A DNA stretch of 64,000 nucleotides from Kitasatospora papulosa (GCF_000717245.1 NZ_JNYQ01000012.1:1-64000), one strand, 5' to 3'. Positions 1 through 7,777 are shown, numbered from the stretch's first letter. Numbers and translations: made by a program. Notes: generated from the letters alone by a model not told the origin.

Positions 1-1
1 G

Positions 2-1003
2 CAGGCCGACAAGTGTCTGGACGTGTCGGGTGGCAGCAGTGCGAACAGCACGCGGCTGCAGATCTGGACGTGCACCGGCGCCGCCAACCAGAAGTGGACC
101 GCGCCGAGCGCCGGCGGGGAGACCCCCGGCCCGGGGGCGATGGCCGTCGCCCCGTACCTCTACAACGGCTGGGGCAGCCCGCCCAGCCCCACGACCGTGA
201 TGAACGCGACCGGCGTCAAGTGGTTCACGCTCGCCTTCGTCCTCAGCAACGGCTACTGCAACCCGCAGTGGGACGGGAACCGGCCGCTGACCGGGGGAGT
301 CGACCAGCAGACCGTCAACACCGTGCGCGCGGCCGGTGGCGACGTCATTCCGTCCTTCGGGGGCTGGAGCGGCAACAAGCTGGAGAGCTCCTGCTCCAGC
401 GCGGGTGAACTGGCCGCGGCCTACCAGAAGGTCATCAACGCCTACGGGCTGAAGGCCATCGACATCGACATCGAGGCGGCGGCATACGACAGTCCGGTCG
501 TCCAGCAGCGCACGGTCGACGCGCTGAAGACGGTCAAGACCGCCAACCCCGGGATCAAGGTGTACGTCACCTTCGGTACCGGCCAGAACGGGCCCGACAG
601 CAGCCTGATCGGCAAGGCGGCGGCCTCCGGGCTCACCGTGGACAGCTGGACCATCATGCCGTTCAACTTCGGCGGCGCGGGCCAGAACATGGGCACGCTG
701 ACCGTCCGCGCCGCCGAAGGGCTCAAGACGGCCGTCAAGAACGCCTACGGGTACTCCGACGACCAGGCCTACCGGCACACCGGAATCTCCTCGATGAACG
801 GTGTCACCGACAACGGTGAGACCGTGACCGTGGCCGACTTCCGCACGATCCTCGGCTATGCGCAGCAGCGCCACCTCGCCCGGCTGACCTTCTGGTCGGT
901 CAACCGCGACCGGCCCTGCACGGGAGGCGGAGCCGACACCTGCTCGGGAGTCTCCCAGCAGCCGTGGGACTTCACCCGGGTCCTCGCCTCCTACACGGGC
1001 TGA
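2..1003 (+). CDS. GH18 chitinase with ricin-B lectin module (5' partial)
   Basis: This is the C-terminal part of a secreted chitinase-like glycoside hydrolase; the 5' end lies before the window. The first ~35 residues are the end of a ricin-type beta-trefoil carbohydrate-binding module (KCLDVSGG, then the QxW-like NQKW). A Gly/Pro linker and a GH18 TIM barrel follow. The barrel strand carrying the catalytic residues reads AIDIDIEA, a variant of the DxxDxDxE signature with the terminal Glu as acid/base. A second typical strand is the IMPFNFGG segment. The gene stops at TGA 1001-1003 and is followed by a perfect hairpin. Substrate is inferred as chitin or a related GlcNAc polymer, exported for extracellular degradation. 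Signal peptide and promoter are not visible because of the truncation. Confidence 0.88.
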   Translation, partial: QADKCLDVSGGSSANSTRLQIWTCTGAANQKWTAPSAGGETPGPGAMAVAPYLYNGWGSPPSPTTVMNATGVKWFTLAFVLSNGYCNPQWDGNRPLTGGVDQQTVNTVRAAGGDVIPSFGGWSGNKLESSCSSAGELAAAYQKVINAYGLKAIDIDIEAAAYDSPVVQQRTVDALKTVKTANPGIKVYVTFGTGQNGPDSSLIGKAAASGLTVDSWTIMPFNFGGAGQNMGTLTVRAAEGLKTAVKNAYGYSDDQAYRHTGISSMNGVTDNGETVTVADFRTILGYAQQRHLARLTFWSVNRDRPCTGGGADTCSGVSQQPWDFTRVLASYTG

Positions 1004-1020
1004 CCCGCCCGAGGCGCACC

Positions 1021-1057
1021 CCCGCGTCCTCGCCGTGCACCGGGGCGAGGACGCGGG
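1021..1057 (+). terminator. Strong intrinsic terminator after the chitinase
   Basis: A perfect 14-bp inverted repeat (1021-1034 with 1044-1057) encloses a 9-nt loop and begins 17 nt after the chitinase stop. There is no clear U-tract, which is common in Streptomyces. Confidence 0.85.
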
Positions 1058-1251
1058 CGTGCCGGGTGACGGGAAGCGGGACCGCGCGGGCCCGGCACTT
1101 CTCCTGCGCGGCGCCTGCCGGCCCGACCGTCCGGCGGCCGTCAGACTCTTCCGGCGTGCTCCGAACGGGTGAGAGCAGAGGTGTCCGCGTCCGGTTCGGA
1201 CCAGGAGCGGACCGGACGTGTCCGACAGCGCCAGGCCCGCCTCCGTGCCGT

Positions 1252-1278
1252 CCGGACCGGGCGGATCACCCGGTCCGG
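1252..1278 (-). terminator. Terminator after dps
   Basis: A perfect 10-bp inverted repeat (1252-1261 with 1269-1278) has a 7-nt loop. It lies immediately after the dps stop codon on the minus strand. Confidence 0.75.
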
Positions 1279-1279
1279 G

Positions 1280-1918
1280 TCACTTGCCGCGCTTGGTGAC
1301 GGCGGACTTCTTGGCCGTGCGCCGGGGGCTGGCCGTCTGCTTCGCCGGGATCGTGTGCGACGTCCCGGCCGCGGCGGCTGCCTGCTTCTCGCTGCGGGCG
1401 TCCGTCGTGGCGAGCACCCCGGCGCTGTTCTCCAGGTGGGCGCGGACGAACCACTGGAACTGCTCCAGGGAGCGGAGGTGCTCGATGAGCAGGTCCTCGG
1501 TGACGGGGTCCAGGGAGGCGGCCTTCGCCGCGGCCTTGCGGTGATCCTCGATGATGCCGGTGTACACGAGGTCCAGCGCGCCGAGGTGGGCGATCGCGTC
1601 GGCCCTTCCCACGCTGTAGTCCTCCCACGTCCGCTCGGACACGAGAACGCCTGCGGTGCCGTGCGGCACACCGCCCAGCGCCGAGATGCGTTCGGCCGTG
1701 CCGTCGGCCATGTCCCTGACCGCGAGCGTCTGGGGGTCCAGCATCTCGTGCACGGCGATGAAGTGCGGGCCTGTCACGTTCCAGTGGATGTGCTTCAGCG
1801 TGAGCGCCAGGTCGTTGAGGGCGTGCAGGCGCATGCGCAGCACGTCGATCATCCGCCCGCCGTCCTTGGTGCTGAGGCCGGGAACGGTGTAGCGCGGGGT
1901 GGAGGTCTGAGGCGGCAT
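1280..1918 (-). CDS. dps: Dps-family ferritin-like DNA-protection protein
   Basis: The 212-aa protein is a Dps mini-ferritin that stores iron using peroxide and protects DNA during stress. The ferroxidase residues are recognisable: His45 in HIHWN, then Asp72 and Glu76 in the DMADGTAERI helix, in the same order as E. coli Dps. FIAVHEML is another family hallmark. The C-terminal tail after ~residue 175 is long, Ala/Lys/Arg-rich and probably disordered, consistent with DNA binding as in other actinobacterial Dps proteins. The ATG start has an AGGAG Shine-Dalgarno a few bases upstream. A SigB-type promoter lies 30-55 bp upstream and a hairpin terminator directly downstream, so this is a monocistronic stress gene. 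Confidence 0.93.
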   Translation of the reverse strand: MPPQTSTPRYTVPGLSTKDGGRMIDVLRMRLHALNDLALTLKHIHWNVTGPHFIAVHEMLDPQTLAVRDMADGTAERISALGGVPHGTAGVLVSERTWEDYSVGRADAIAHLGALDLVYTGIIEDHRKAAAKAASLDPVTEDLLIEHLRSLEQFQWFVRAHLENSAGVLATTDARSEKQAAAAAGTSHTIPAKQTASPRRTAKKSAVTKRGK

Positions 1919-1949
1919 GATGCTCCTGCTGCAGGGGACGGTCTACGCC

Positions 1950-1974
1950 ATACCCCTGCCCTCGGACGTCATGC
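1950..1974 (-). promoter_or_regulatory. SigB/SigH-type general-stress promoter of dps
   Basis: On the minus strand GCAT (-35), 15 nt of spacer and GGGTAT (-10) fit the Streptomyces SigB-like consensus GNNT-N14-16-GGGTAY exactly. The predicted start site near 1943 gives a ~25-nt 5' UTR. S. coelicolor dpsA is known to depend on a SigB-family factor, which agrees. Confidence 0.7.
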
Positions 1975-2050
1975 GACTACGCCTGTCCGCGCCGGACACC
2001 ACTTGACCGGCGTATCAGGGACGACGCCGGCCGGCGCTCCCGCACGCGGT

Positions 2051-2938
2051 CTACCCCCCGGCGCGGCCTCCGGCGCCCAGGTCCGCACGGCCTCCGGCCC
2101 CCAGCAGCCCGGTGCCCTCGAACGACGTCTCCCGTTGCAGCCTGGGGATCTCCCGCTTCGAGAGGGCGGTGACCACCGGAGGCATCGCGGCACGCACCAG
2201 CTGGGTGACACGGAGCCACGCGGGCGCGTACACGGCGGCACTGCGCCGTTCGACCGCACGCGCGAGCGATTCCGCGACGGTCTCCGCCGGGTAGACCTTC
2301 CGTGCGGGCTTCGGCATGTGCGCCCTCAGCTCCCGCAGCACGGGGTGCTCGTCCGCGTCACGGATCATGTCCGTGTCGGTCCAGTTCAGATAGGCGATCC
2401 CCACCCCGACGTGCTCATGGGCGAACTCGGCGCGCAGCGAATGGGCGAACGACTCCACGCCCGCCTTGGAGGCGCAGTAGGCGCTCATCATGGGCGCGGC
2501 CCCGATGGAGGCCAGCGAGGCGATCTGCAGGTAGTACCCGCCTGTCGCCCTGAGATGGGGCAGGAAGGCGCGGGCGCTGATCGCGCTGCCGATCAGGTTG
2601 ACCTCGATGACACGCCGCCAGGTCACCGGGTCGGACTCGGCGAAGGGACCGCCCTCGGCCAGGCCCGCGTTCGCCACCACGACGGACGCGGGCCCCATCC
2701 GGTCCCGGACCTCGTCGGCCACCCTGGCCATTCCGGCGTCGTCGGTCACATCGACCTCCCAGCACCGGGCCCCGGGGAGCGTCTCCCGTACCTGGGCCAG
2801 GGTCGACTCCTCACGTCCGAGCAGGGCCACCCTGGCTCCACGCCGTGTCAGTTCCCGCGCCATCGCCGCGCCCACACCTCTCGCGGCACCGGTCACGACG
2901 GCGACACGGCCTTGCAGGGGACGAGCTGAGCCGGACAA
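2051..2938 (-). CDS. Short-chain dehydrogenase/reductase (SDR)
   Basis: This 295-aa classical SDR should be a cytoplasmic NAD(P)-dependent oxidoreductase. It has the cofactor-binding TGAARGVG motif near residue 17, NAG in VVVANAGLA, the catalytic Ser in IASLAS and YCASK with the catalytic Tyr/Lys. The C-terminal ~60 residues (PAWLRVTQLVRAAMPP onward) are a hydrophobic/basic extension seen in SDRs that associate with membranes. The substrate cannot be told. The frame is open far upstream, but the conserved N-terminus and a GAGGAGG Shine-Dalgarno five bases upstream favour a TTG start at 2938; a GTG nine codons earlier is the alternative. The last residues are a low-complexity Gly/Ala-rich tail. 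Confidence 0.85.
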   Translation of the reverse strand: MSGSARPLQGRVAVVTGAARGVGAAMARELTRRGARVALLGREESTLAQVRETLPGARCWEVDVTDDAGMARVADEVRDRMGPASVVVANAGLAEGGPFAESDPVTWRRVIEVNLIGSAISARAFLPHLRATGGYYLQIASLASIGAAPMMSAYCASKAGVESFAHSLRAEFAHEHVGVGIAYLNWTDTDMIRDADEHPVLRELRAHMPKPARKVYPAETVAESLARAVERRSAAVYAPAWLRVTQLVRAAMPPVVTALSKREIPRLQRETSFEGTGLLGAGGRADLGAGGRAGG

Positions 2939-3273
2939 ATGAACCTCCTCGACGGGTGCCACCCCAGCGGGTCCGCCTGCCACCGGGCTCACGAGCGGCC
3001 CGGAGCCGGCAGGGACCGTAGGGCGACGACCGGAAAACGTTGCATCTACGACATGTCCCATCTTGGTGCACAAGTGGGAAAGGCGCGTCTGCGGAGTGCT
3101 CCGGGGACCCGTTCCGTGGGGGAGCCCTCCCGGTCCGCCGCGGCGGGAGCACGACGCCCGGCCGTGCGCGACGACGTCGGCCGCGGCAGGATCGGGTTCC
3201 TGCGCTCCGGGGCGCTTGTCCAGGAAGCCTTCCGCATTCCGAGACGCCGGAACATCCGGAGCAGAAGCGTCCG
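2939..3273. other. Intergenic region between SDR and leader ORF
   Basis: This is about 335 bp between divergent units. I see no supported gene. It should hold the SDR promoter on the minus strand, but no convincing -35/-10 pair was found. A somewhat AT-richer patch lies at 3030-3080. Confidence 0.4.
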
Positions 3274-3279
3274 TATATT
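3274..3279 (+). promoter_or_regulatory. -10 element (TATATT) for a leaderless leader-peptide transcript
   Basis: TATATT ends 7 nt before the ATG at 3287, so transcription would start at or next to that ATG and make a leaderless mRNA. No good -35 hexamer is visible. Confidence 0.5.
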
Positions 3280-3286
3280 CGCACGC

Positions 3287-3370
3287 ATGTCTGTACCGGC
3301 CCCGACCCTGTGCCTCGCGCTGTTCGCGCACTCGGCATGGTGCGTCGACGACGGACTCTGTAGCGGCTGA
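3287..3370 (+). CDS. Putative Cys-containing leader peptide (27 aa) upstream of thiosulfate transporter
   Basis: A 27-codon ORF starts at ATG 3287 and ends at TGA 3368-3370. Cys codons are at positions 9, 19 and 25; the last lies two codons before the stop. It is preceded by a TATATT -10 element at leaderless spacing and followed after 6 nt by a stable hairpin, then the YeeE/TsuA sulfur transporter 76 nt downstream. Leaderless Cys-rich short ORFs upstream of sulfur genes act as cysteine-responsive attenuators in mycobacteria. By analogy this peptide is probably regulatory: ribosome stalling at Cys codons when Cys-tRNA is scarce would change folding of the hairpin. The peptide is not poly-Cys, so the call rests on architecture rather than homology. 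Confidence 0.5.
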   Translation: MSVPAPTLCLALFAHSAWCVDDGLCSG

Positions 3371-3376
3371 CGTCTC

Positions 3377-3403
3377 GCCGGCGGCACGTCCCGTGCTGCC
3401 GGC
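3377..3403 (+). promoter_or_regulatory. Candidate attenuator hairpin downstream of leader ORF
   Basis: An 11-bp stem (3377-3387 with 3393-3403, one G-U pair) with a 5-nt loop starts 6 nt after the leader stop codon and ends 43 nt before the transporter start. It could be an intrinsic terminator whose formation depends on ribosome position on the leader ORF. Confidence 0.55.
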
Positions 3404-3446
3404 TCCCCAGCCCGCCGTCCGCCGCGCATCACCCCGGAGACCTCTC

Positions 3447-4739
3447 GTGACCACCGCGCCACCTGCCGGGCCGGCCGCGCCCCCGCGCGCTCTGCCCGCC
3501 CTGTTCGCCCCCTCTCCCACCTCGGCCCCGCGACCGGAGGCGCCGTCCCTGCCACCGGTGCGCAGGACGCCGCTCGTCGTGTCCGGGCTGCTCGCCGTCG
3601 CCCTGACCGCGTACGTCTGGTCGGCACACGGGACGAAACCCGGCGTACTGCTCCTGCTCGGGCTCGGTCTGGGCGTCGCCCTCTTCCACTCGCGGTTCGG
3701 CTTCACCTCCGCCTGGCGTCAGCTCATCGCCGTCGGCAACGGCACCGGCCTGCGGGCGCACGCTCTGCTGCTCGGTACCACCGCCACGCTGTTCGCGCTG
3801 CTCATCGGCAGCGGCACCGGACTGTTCGGCTCCCAGCCCGCGCCGTCCGCAGGGCCGATCGGGGTCGGACTGGTCGTCGGGTCCCTGCTCTTCGCCGTCG
3901 GGATGCAACTCGGCGGTGCCTGCGCCTCCGGCACCCTCTTCGCCGTGGGCTCGGGGCAGACCTCCGTGCTCCTGACCCTCGGCGGGTTCATCGCGGGCGC
4001 CACGCTCGCCGCCTGGCAGTTCGACCTCTGGAAGGACCTTCCCGCGTGGGAGCCGGTCGTCCTCTCCGAACACATCGGCTGGGCCGGTTCGTGGGCGGTG
4101 ACGATCGCCGCGCTGCTTCTCGTCGTCCTCGTCACCCGACGCGTCCAGGCCCGCCGCAACCCGCCTCCCCTCGGACCTGTCCCCTCGGCCCGCACCGCGG
4201 CGGTACGGGCCCTCCGGGGGTCCTGGCCGCTGGCCGCCGGCGCCCTGGTGCTGGCCGTCCTCGGGGCCGGCGTCCTGGCGGTGTCCGGTGGCGCCTGGGG
4301 CGTCACGAGTGCGTTCAGCCTGTGGGGTTCGGAGCTGGTGGGCGCGCTGGGCGGCCACCCCGAGAACTGGACCTGGTGGCGGCAGCCCGGCAACGCGGAG
4401 ATGCTCGCCGGCCCCGTACTGGCCGACAAGACGAGTCTCACCGACATCGGCATCATGATCGGTGCGGCCGTGGCCGCCGCCCTCGGCGGTACGTGGGCGC
4501 TGCACCGGGGGATCCCCTGGCGTACCGCCGTGGCCTCGGTGCTCGGTGGAGTGCTGATGGGCATCGGCGCCCGGCTGGCCGGAGGCTGCAACATCGGTGC
4601 CTACCTGGCCGGCGTGGCATCGGGCAGCCTCAGCGGCTGGCTGTGGGGCGCGGTCGCCCTGGCCGGGACCTGGCTCGGACTCAGGCTGCGGCCGCTCTTC
4701 GGCCTCGGTAATCCCAAGCCCGGCGACGGCGTCTGCTGA
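3447..4739 (+). CDS. YeeE/YedE (TsuA-type) thiosulfate/sulfur transporter
   Basis: The 430-aa polytopic membrane protein belongs to the YeeE/YedE family, whose studied member TsuA takes up thiosulfate through a channel lined with conserved Cys residues. After a Pro/Ala-rich cytoplasmic N-terminus (~40 aa) there are many hydrophobic helices in two related halves. The hallmark Cys motifs are GGACASGT (Cys159) and GGCNIGAYLAG (Cys381). The chain ends in Cys. The GTG start at 3447 has a GGAGA Shine-Dalgarno six bases upstream; the open frame before it has no family similarity. The leader ORF and hairpin just upstream suggest control by cysteine supply. Role: sulfur acquisition at the cytoplasmic membrane. 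Confidence 0.88.
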   Translation: MTTAPPAGPAAPPRALPALFAPSPTSAPRPEAPSLPPVRRTPLVVSGLLAVALTAYVWSAHGTKPGVLLLLGLGLGVALFHSRFGFTSAWRQLIAVGNGTGLRAHALLLGTTATLFALLIGSGTGLFGSQPAPSAGPIGVGLVVGSLLFAVGMQLGGACASGTLFAVGSGQTSVLLTLGGFIAGATLAAWQFDLWKDLPAWEPVVLSEHIGWAGSWAVTIAALLLVVLVTRRVQARRNPPPLGPVPSARTAAVRALRGSWPLAAGALVLAVLGAGVLAVSGGAWGVTSAFSLWGSELVGALGGHPENWTWWRQPGNAEMLAGPVLADKTSLTDIGIMIGAAVAAALGGTWALHRGIPWRTAVASVLGGVLMGIGARLAGGCNIGAYLAGVASGSLSGWLWGAVALAGTWLGLRLRPLFGLGNPKPGDGVC

Positions 4740-4836
4740 GCGGATCCGGACCGGCAACCGGCGGCCACGGTCCCCTCGGACGGGATGCTCCAGGACGGAC
4801 GACGGGAGTGCACGGGGGCGGAGTCACCGATTGCGG

Positions 4837-4885
4837 GCCGGCCGAGCTGACGCGACGACCGTGGGCGGTCGGTCTCCCGGCCGGC
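4837..4885. terminator. Two-tier hairpin between convergent genes
   Basis: Outer 8-bp arms (4837-4844 with 4878-4885) enclose an inner 5-bp stem (4857-4861 with 4866-4870). The element sits between the converging transporter and oxygenase genes and could stop transcription from either side. Confidence 0.45.
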
Positions 4886-4895
4886 GTGCGGCCGT

Positions 4896-6074
4896 CTACT
4901 GCCCGGGCGCCCGCCCGCGGACCGTGGGTGCCGGTGGGACCCACCGCCTGGTGCGTGGTACCGAGCCGGCGACGCCGTAGTCCTTCTTGAGGTGTTCGGG
5001 GATGGCGTAGTGCATGACGCGTCCACGGGTCAGCGAGGACAGCTCGAGAACGGTGGTGAGGTGGCCGAGCCGGTCCAGAGCCCAGGCTCCCAGCGGTGAA
5101 CGGTCCTCGACGGTCTCCAGTACGCCGATCAGACGCGGCACGGCCTTGACGAGGGTGTCCCACGACGTGCGGGGCACGCCGAGCCAGTCGCCGCAGGTGT
5201 CGCCGACGAGGTGCCGGACGAGGGCGGACACGACCGGGTCGAAGAACGTGCCCGGCACGACCTCCTCGTAGAGGTCGATCAGTTGGCGGGTCAGGTGCGC
5301 GCCCTCCGGCGACGGGCCCATGTGCCGGAGCATGTACAGGTCGAGGAAGTGGCGGGCCTCGTCCAGGGTGCCGGGCACCGCGTCCTGGTCGACACCGAGC
5401 ATGGCACCGACCACGCGCCAGGCGTAGTAGTACGACCGGGCCCCCTCCTCCGACATGTGGACACCGAGACGGTGCAGGCTGTCGAGCACGAGCAGGGAGA
5501 AGAACATCTGCCCGCCGATCATGTCCTCCTGGCAGATCGGCGTTCCGAGGGCCGCGGTGTCCCAGCGGCCCTCGCGCTCCAGATGGTGCCGGATGGAGGC
5601 GTGGAGGAGCCTCACCTTCTGCGCGGCGGGAAGGAAGCGGCCCCCGGCCTCGAAGGCGTCCGGCTGCATCAGATGGACGGTGAACTGGCCCGTCTCCGCC
5701 ATCCGTTTCGAGGGGTAGTCGAGACCGTGGGTCGCGGACAGCAGTTTCGCCACGTGGGGGACGACGTAGCAGGCCGGCATGGAGGCGAAGGACAGGGCGG
5801 TGGAGATGTGCACGTTGTTGTCGATGAAGAACAGCCGTGCCCTCTCCATCTCACCCCAGTCGACCCAGGCCGGTGGTGCGCCCGTCACCTCGAGGTACTC
5901 GCGGGCGACGTCGGGCAGGCCGTCCGGCAGGGGAGCGCCGGCGGTGGAGACGTAACGCATCAGGGTGTTGAACTTCCCCACCTCCCCGCGTTCGAAGAGG
6001 GTGGCGACGGTGGCGTCGGCGAGTTCGTCACCAGCTCGGCGCATGGTGTCCAACGACGACTCGGTGTAGCGCAC
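4896..6074 (-). CDS. MpaB/latex-clearing-type (DUF2236) oxygenase
   Basis: This 392-aa protein belongs to the DUF2236 family of heme oxygenases that includes rubber oxygenase Lcp and fungal MpaB, which cleave C=C bonds of isoprenoid chains. Family-like features are the RMAETGQF helix (residues 124-131) and the RLLHASIRHHL helix (155-165), whose His158 is in the place of the proximal heme ligand in Lcp-type enzymes; that assignment is inference. No signal peptide is visible, unlike secreted Lcp, so it is likely cytoplasmic. The GTG start has an AGGGAG Shine-Dalgarno. It follows a polyprenyl synthase and a small ORF on the same strand, with 126 nt between, suggesting that a prenyl product is its substrate. 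Confidence 0.8.
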   Translation of the reverse strand: MRYTESSLDTMRRAGDELADATVATLFERGEVGKFNTLMRYVSTAGAPLPDGLPDVAREYLEVTGAPPAWVDWGEMERARLFFIDNNVHISTALSFASMPACYVVPHVAKLLSATHGLDYPSKRMAETGQFTVHLMQPDAFEAGGRFLPAAQKVRLLHASIRHHLEREGRWDTAALGTPICQEDMIGGQMFFSLLVLDSLHRLGVHMSEEGARSYYYAWRVVGAMLGVDQDAVPGTLDEARHFLDLYMLRHMGPSPEGAHLTRQLIDLYEEVVPGTFFDPVVSALVRHLVGDTCGDWLGVPRTSWDTLVKAVPRLIGVLETVEDRSPLGAWALDRLGHLTTVLELSSLTRGRVMHYAIPEHLKKDYGVAGSVPRTRRWVPPAPTVRGRAPGQ

Positions 6075-6137
6075 GGTGAGGCTCCCTGGGGCTGTGGGGG
6101 TGGTTCACGACGGGTACGGACGGGGGACGGGCTCCCC

Positions 6138-6167
6138 GAGGGCGAGGGCGAGGGCGAGGGCGAGGGC
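6138..6167. repeat. Hexanucleotide tandem repeat (GAGGGC)5
   Basis: Five perfect copies of GAGGGC lie in the gap between the polyprenyl synthase and the MpaB-type oxygenase. It is a slippage-prone spacer that could vary in copy number between strains. Confidence 0.9.
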
Positions 6168-6200
6168 GGCGCGCGCCCGTGCCGCCCGCCGTGCGTGCGA

Positions 6201-7256
6201 TCAGGCCCCACGGACCGCGACCGAGTGCGCCAGCGTGGTGAGAGCGGTGGTGGCGGGGGTGGACAGGCTCAGCGCGTCCAGGGCGGTGAGGGCTTCCTCG
6301 ACCCGCTCTGTGATCATCTTCTCGACGCGTCCGGGAGCGTCGAGCCGGAGCATCAGCTCGCGAGCCGCGCGCAGACCGTCCGGCCCCGGATCACCCCGGC
6401 CCAGGAGGGCACGCAGCTGTCGGCGTTCGCCGTCGTCGGCGACCCGCCAGGTCTCCGCCAGAAGGGCCGTCGGGCGGTTGCCCCGCAGGTCGTCGGTGGC
6501 GGCCTTCCCGGTGTCCTGCGGGCTCCCGAACAGGCCGAGCAGATCGTCCCGCAGCTGGAACGCCTCACCCAGGGGGAGCCCGTACGCGGAGTATCCGGAG
6601 CGCACCCGTTCACCGGCTCCCGCGAGGGCACCGCCGATCAGCAAGGGCTGTTCGACCGTGTACTTGGCCGTCTTGTACCGGATCACCTTCAGCGAGTCGG
6701 CGGTGTCCGGAGGCGCTCCGGTGCGCAGGATCTCCAGACACTCCCCGGCTATCAGGTCCCGGGCCAGGGCCGACCACAGCGGCCGGGCCCGCGCGAGATA
6801 CGCCGCTGGCAGACCGCTGGTGGCGAACAGCTGCCCCGCCAGGCCCATCAGCAGGTCTCCGACGAGCATCGCCAGCGACCTGCCGGCCGAGACGGAACGC
6901 GGGCGGCCGCGCACGGCACCCCGCAGCGCCATGTGCGCGGCGGGGAGCCCGTGGCGCAGCGGACTGTCGTCGATCAGGTCGTCGTGGACGACCGCGGCGG
7001 CGTGCACCAACTCCATGGACGCCGCCGCCCGGACCAGCGACTCGTCGTCCGGCTGCCCGGTCGCCCGCCAGCCCCAGTAGCAGAACGCCGCCCGCAGCCG
7101 CTTTCCGTGCGCGGCCGAGGACTCCAGTTGCCCGGCGACCGGATCCAGCACCGGGTCCACGGCTGCGAACCGCTCCGCCTCCCGGGCGACGAACACTCGC
7201 AGTACGTCGTCGACGCGTTCCTTGAACTCGGCCATGTCCCAACGGTCATGCGTCAT
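6201..7256 (-). CDS. Polyprenyl diphosphate synthase
   Basis: This 351-aa trans-isoprenyl diphosphate synthase condenses IPP with an allylic diphosphate in the cytoplasm. The first Asp-rich motif is VHDDLIDDS and the second is LRDDLLGLF. The upstream KRLRAAFCYWGW segment matches the GKRLRP region that binds IPP. Chain length cannot be set from sequence alone. Residue Val of TVEQPL follows the YKTAKYT segment typical of GGPP-type enzymes. The ATG at 7256 overlaps the small upstream gene by 11 nt, so the two are translationally coupled; a second ATG seven codons in is possible. It is paralogous to crtE at 26 kb but not part of the carotenoid cluster. Confidence 0.9.
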   Translation of the reverse strand: MTHDRWDMAEFKERVDDVLRVFVAREAERFAAVDPVLDPVAGQLESSAAHGKRLRAAFCYWGWRATGQPDDESLVRAAASMELVHAAAVVHDDLIDDSPLRHGLPAAHMALRGAVRGRPRSVSAGRSLAMLVGDLLMGLAGQLFATSGLPAAYLARARPLWSALARDLIAGECLEILRTGAPPDTADSLKVIRYKTAKYTVEQPLLIGGALAGAGERVRSGYSAYGLPLGEAFQLRDDLLGLFGSPQDTGKAATDDLRGNRPTALLAETWRVADDGERRQLRALLGRGDPGPDGLRAARELMLRLDAPGRVEKMITERVEEALTALDALSLSTPATTALTTLAHSVAVRGA

Positions 7257-7524
7257 CGGCGGCCCGCCGGACGACGGCTTCCCGAGCGAGAACCTCGAGG
7301 TGGGCCGGGGGAGCGGTGGACCAGCGGCCCAGCACCAGGCGGCCCCGGGCGATCAGGTCGCGCTCGGCCTCCGCCGCCAGTTCCGCGGTGTCGGAGCGCC
7401 GGAGCAACCCCCTCACCGCGCCCAGGGCCGAGCCCGCCGTGGTCACCGCCAGATCGGCCAGCCCCGCCACCAGCAGCACGGCCCGCCCGTCCGGCCCGGT
7501 GCGCCACTCCGCTTCCCGCGTCAT
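7246..7524 (-). CDS. Small conserved-looking protein coupled to polyprenyl synthase
   Basis: I do not recognise this 92-aa protein. Its N-terminus (EWRTGPDGRAVLLVAG) leads into a hydrophobic/amphipathic stretch (~residues 14-40) followed by charged helices rich in Ala, Arg and Glu. The ATG at 7524 has a GAGGGGAG Shine-Dalgarno at good spacing, and its stop overlaps the start of the polyprenyl synthase by 11 nt. The coding bias is normal for the region. Position suggests an accessory role for the prenyl synthase/MpaB oxygenase unit, but no function is assigned. Confidence 0.65.
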   Translation of the reverse strand: MTREAEWRTGPDGRAVLLVAGLADLAVTTAGSALGAVRGLLRRSDTAELAAEAERDLIARGRLVLGRWSTAPPAHLEVLAREAVVRRAADDA

Positions 7525-7777
7525 GCCGTCTCCCCTCACCCGCAGAAACCCGGCGACGCCGGTCGCAGCGCCGTACTTCCGAGGATCGGGCCGCGGGCGG
7601 CACGCGGAAGGCGGAAGTCACCAACGAGTGAGGGCATCGCCCGGCCGTACGGTTCACGCCCACCACGCAGGCGTGGCGCCGAAACCTCGGCGTCCGCGTG
7701 TCGTCGAGCCGAACGGGCCCGGTGGGCGGGGGAATCGGCCCCGGCACCGGAATGGCCGGGGGCACCCGGGGCTCCCT
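7525..7777. other. Intergenic region between divergent units
   Basis: About 250 bp separate the prenyl synthase operon (minus) from the response regulator (plus). No convincing gene was seen; it must contain the minus-strand operon promoter, which I could not pin down. Confidence 0.4.

Noticed and set aside
2939..3706. N-terminal extension of the SDR frame across the leader region and into the transporter gene
   Set aside because: It has no similarity to SDRs, runs antisense to the transporter, and the SDR fold with a good Shine-Dalgarno begins at 2938.
6201..7256. Cargo polyprenyl synthase of a family 2 encapsulin
   Set aside because: The protein lacks the long disordered N-terminal targeting region, and no encapsulin shell gene is nearby.
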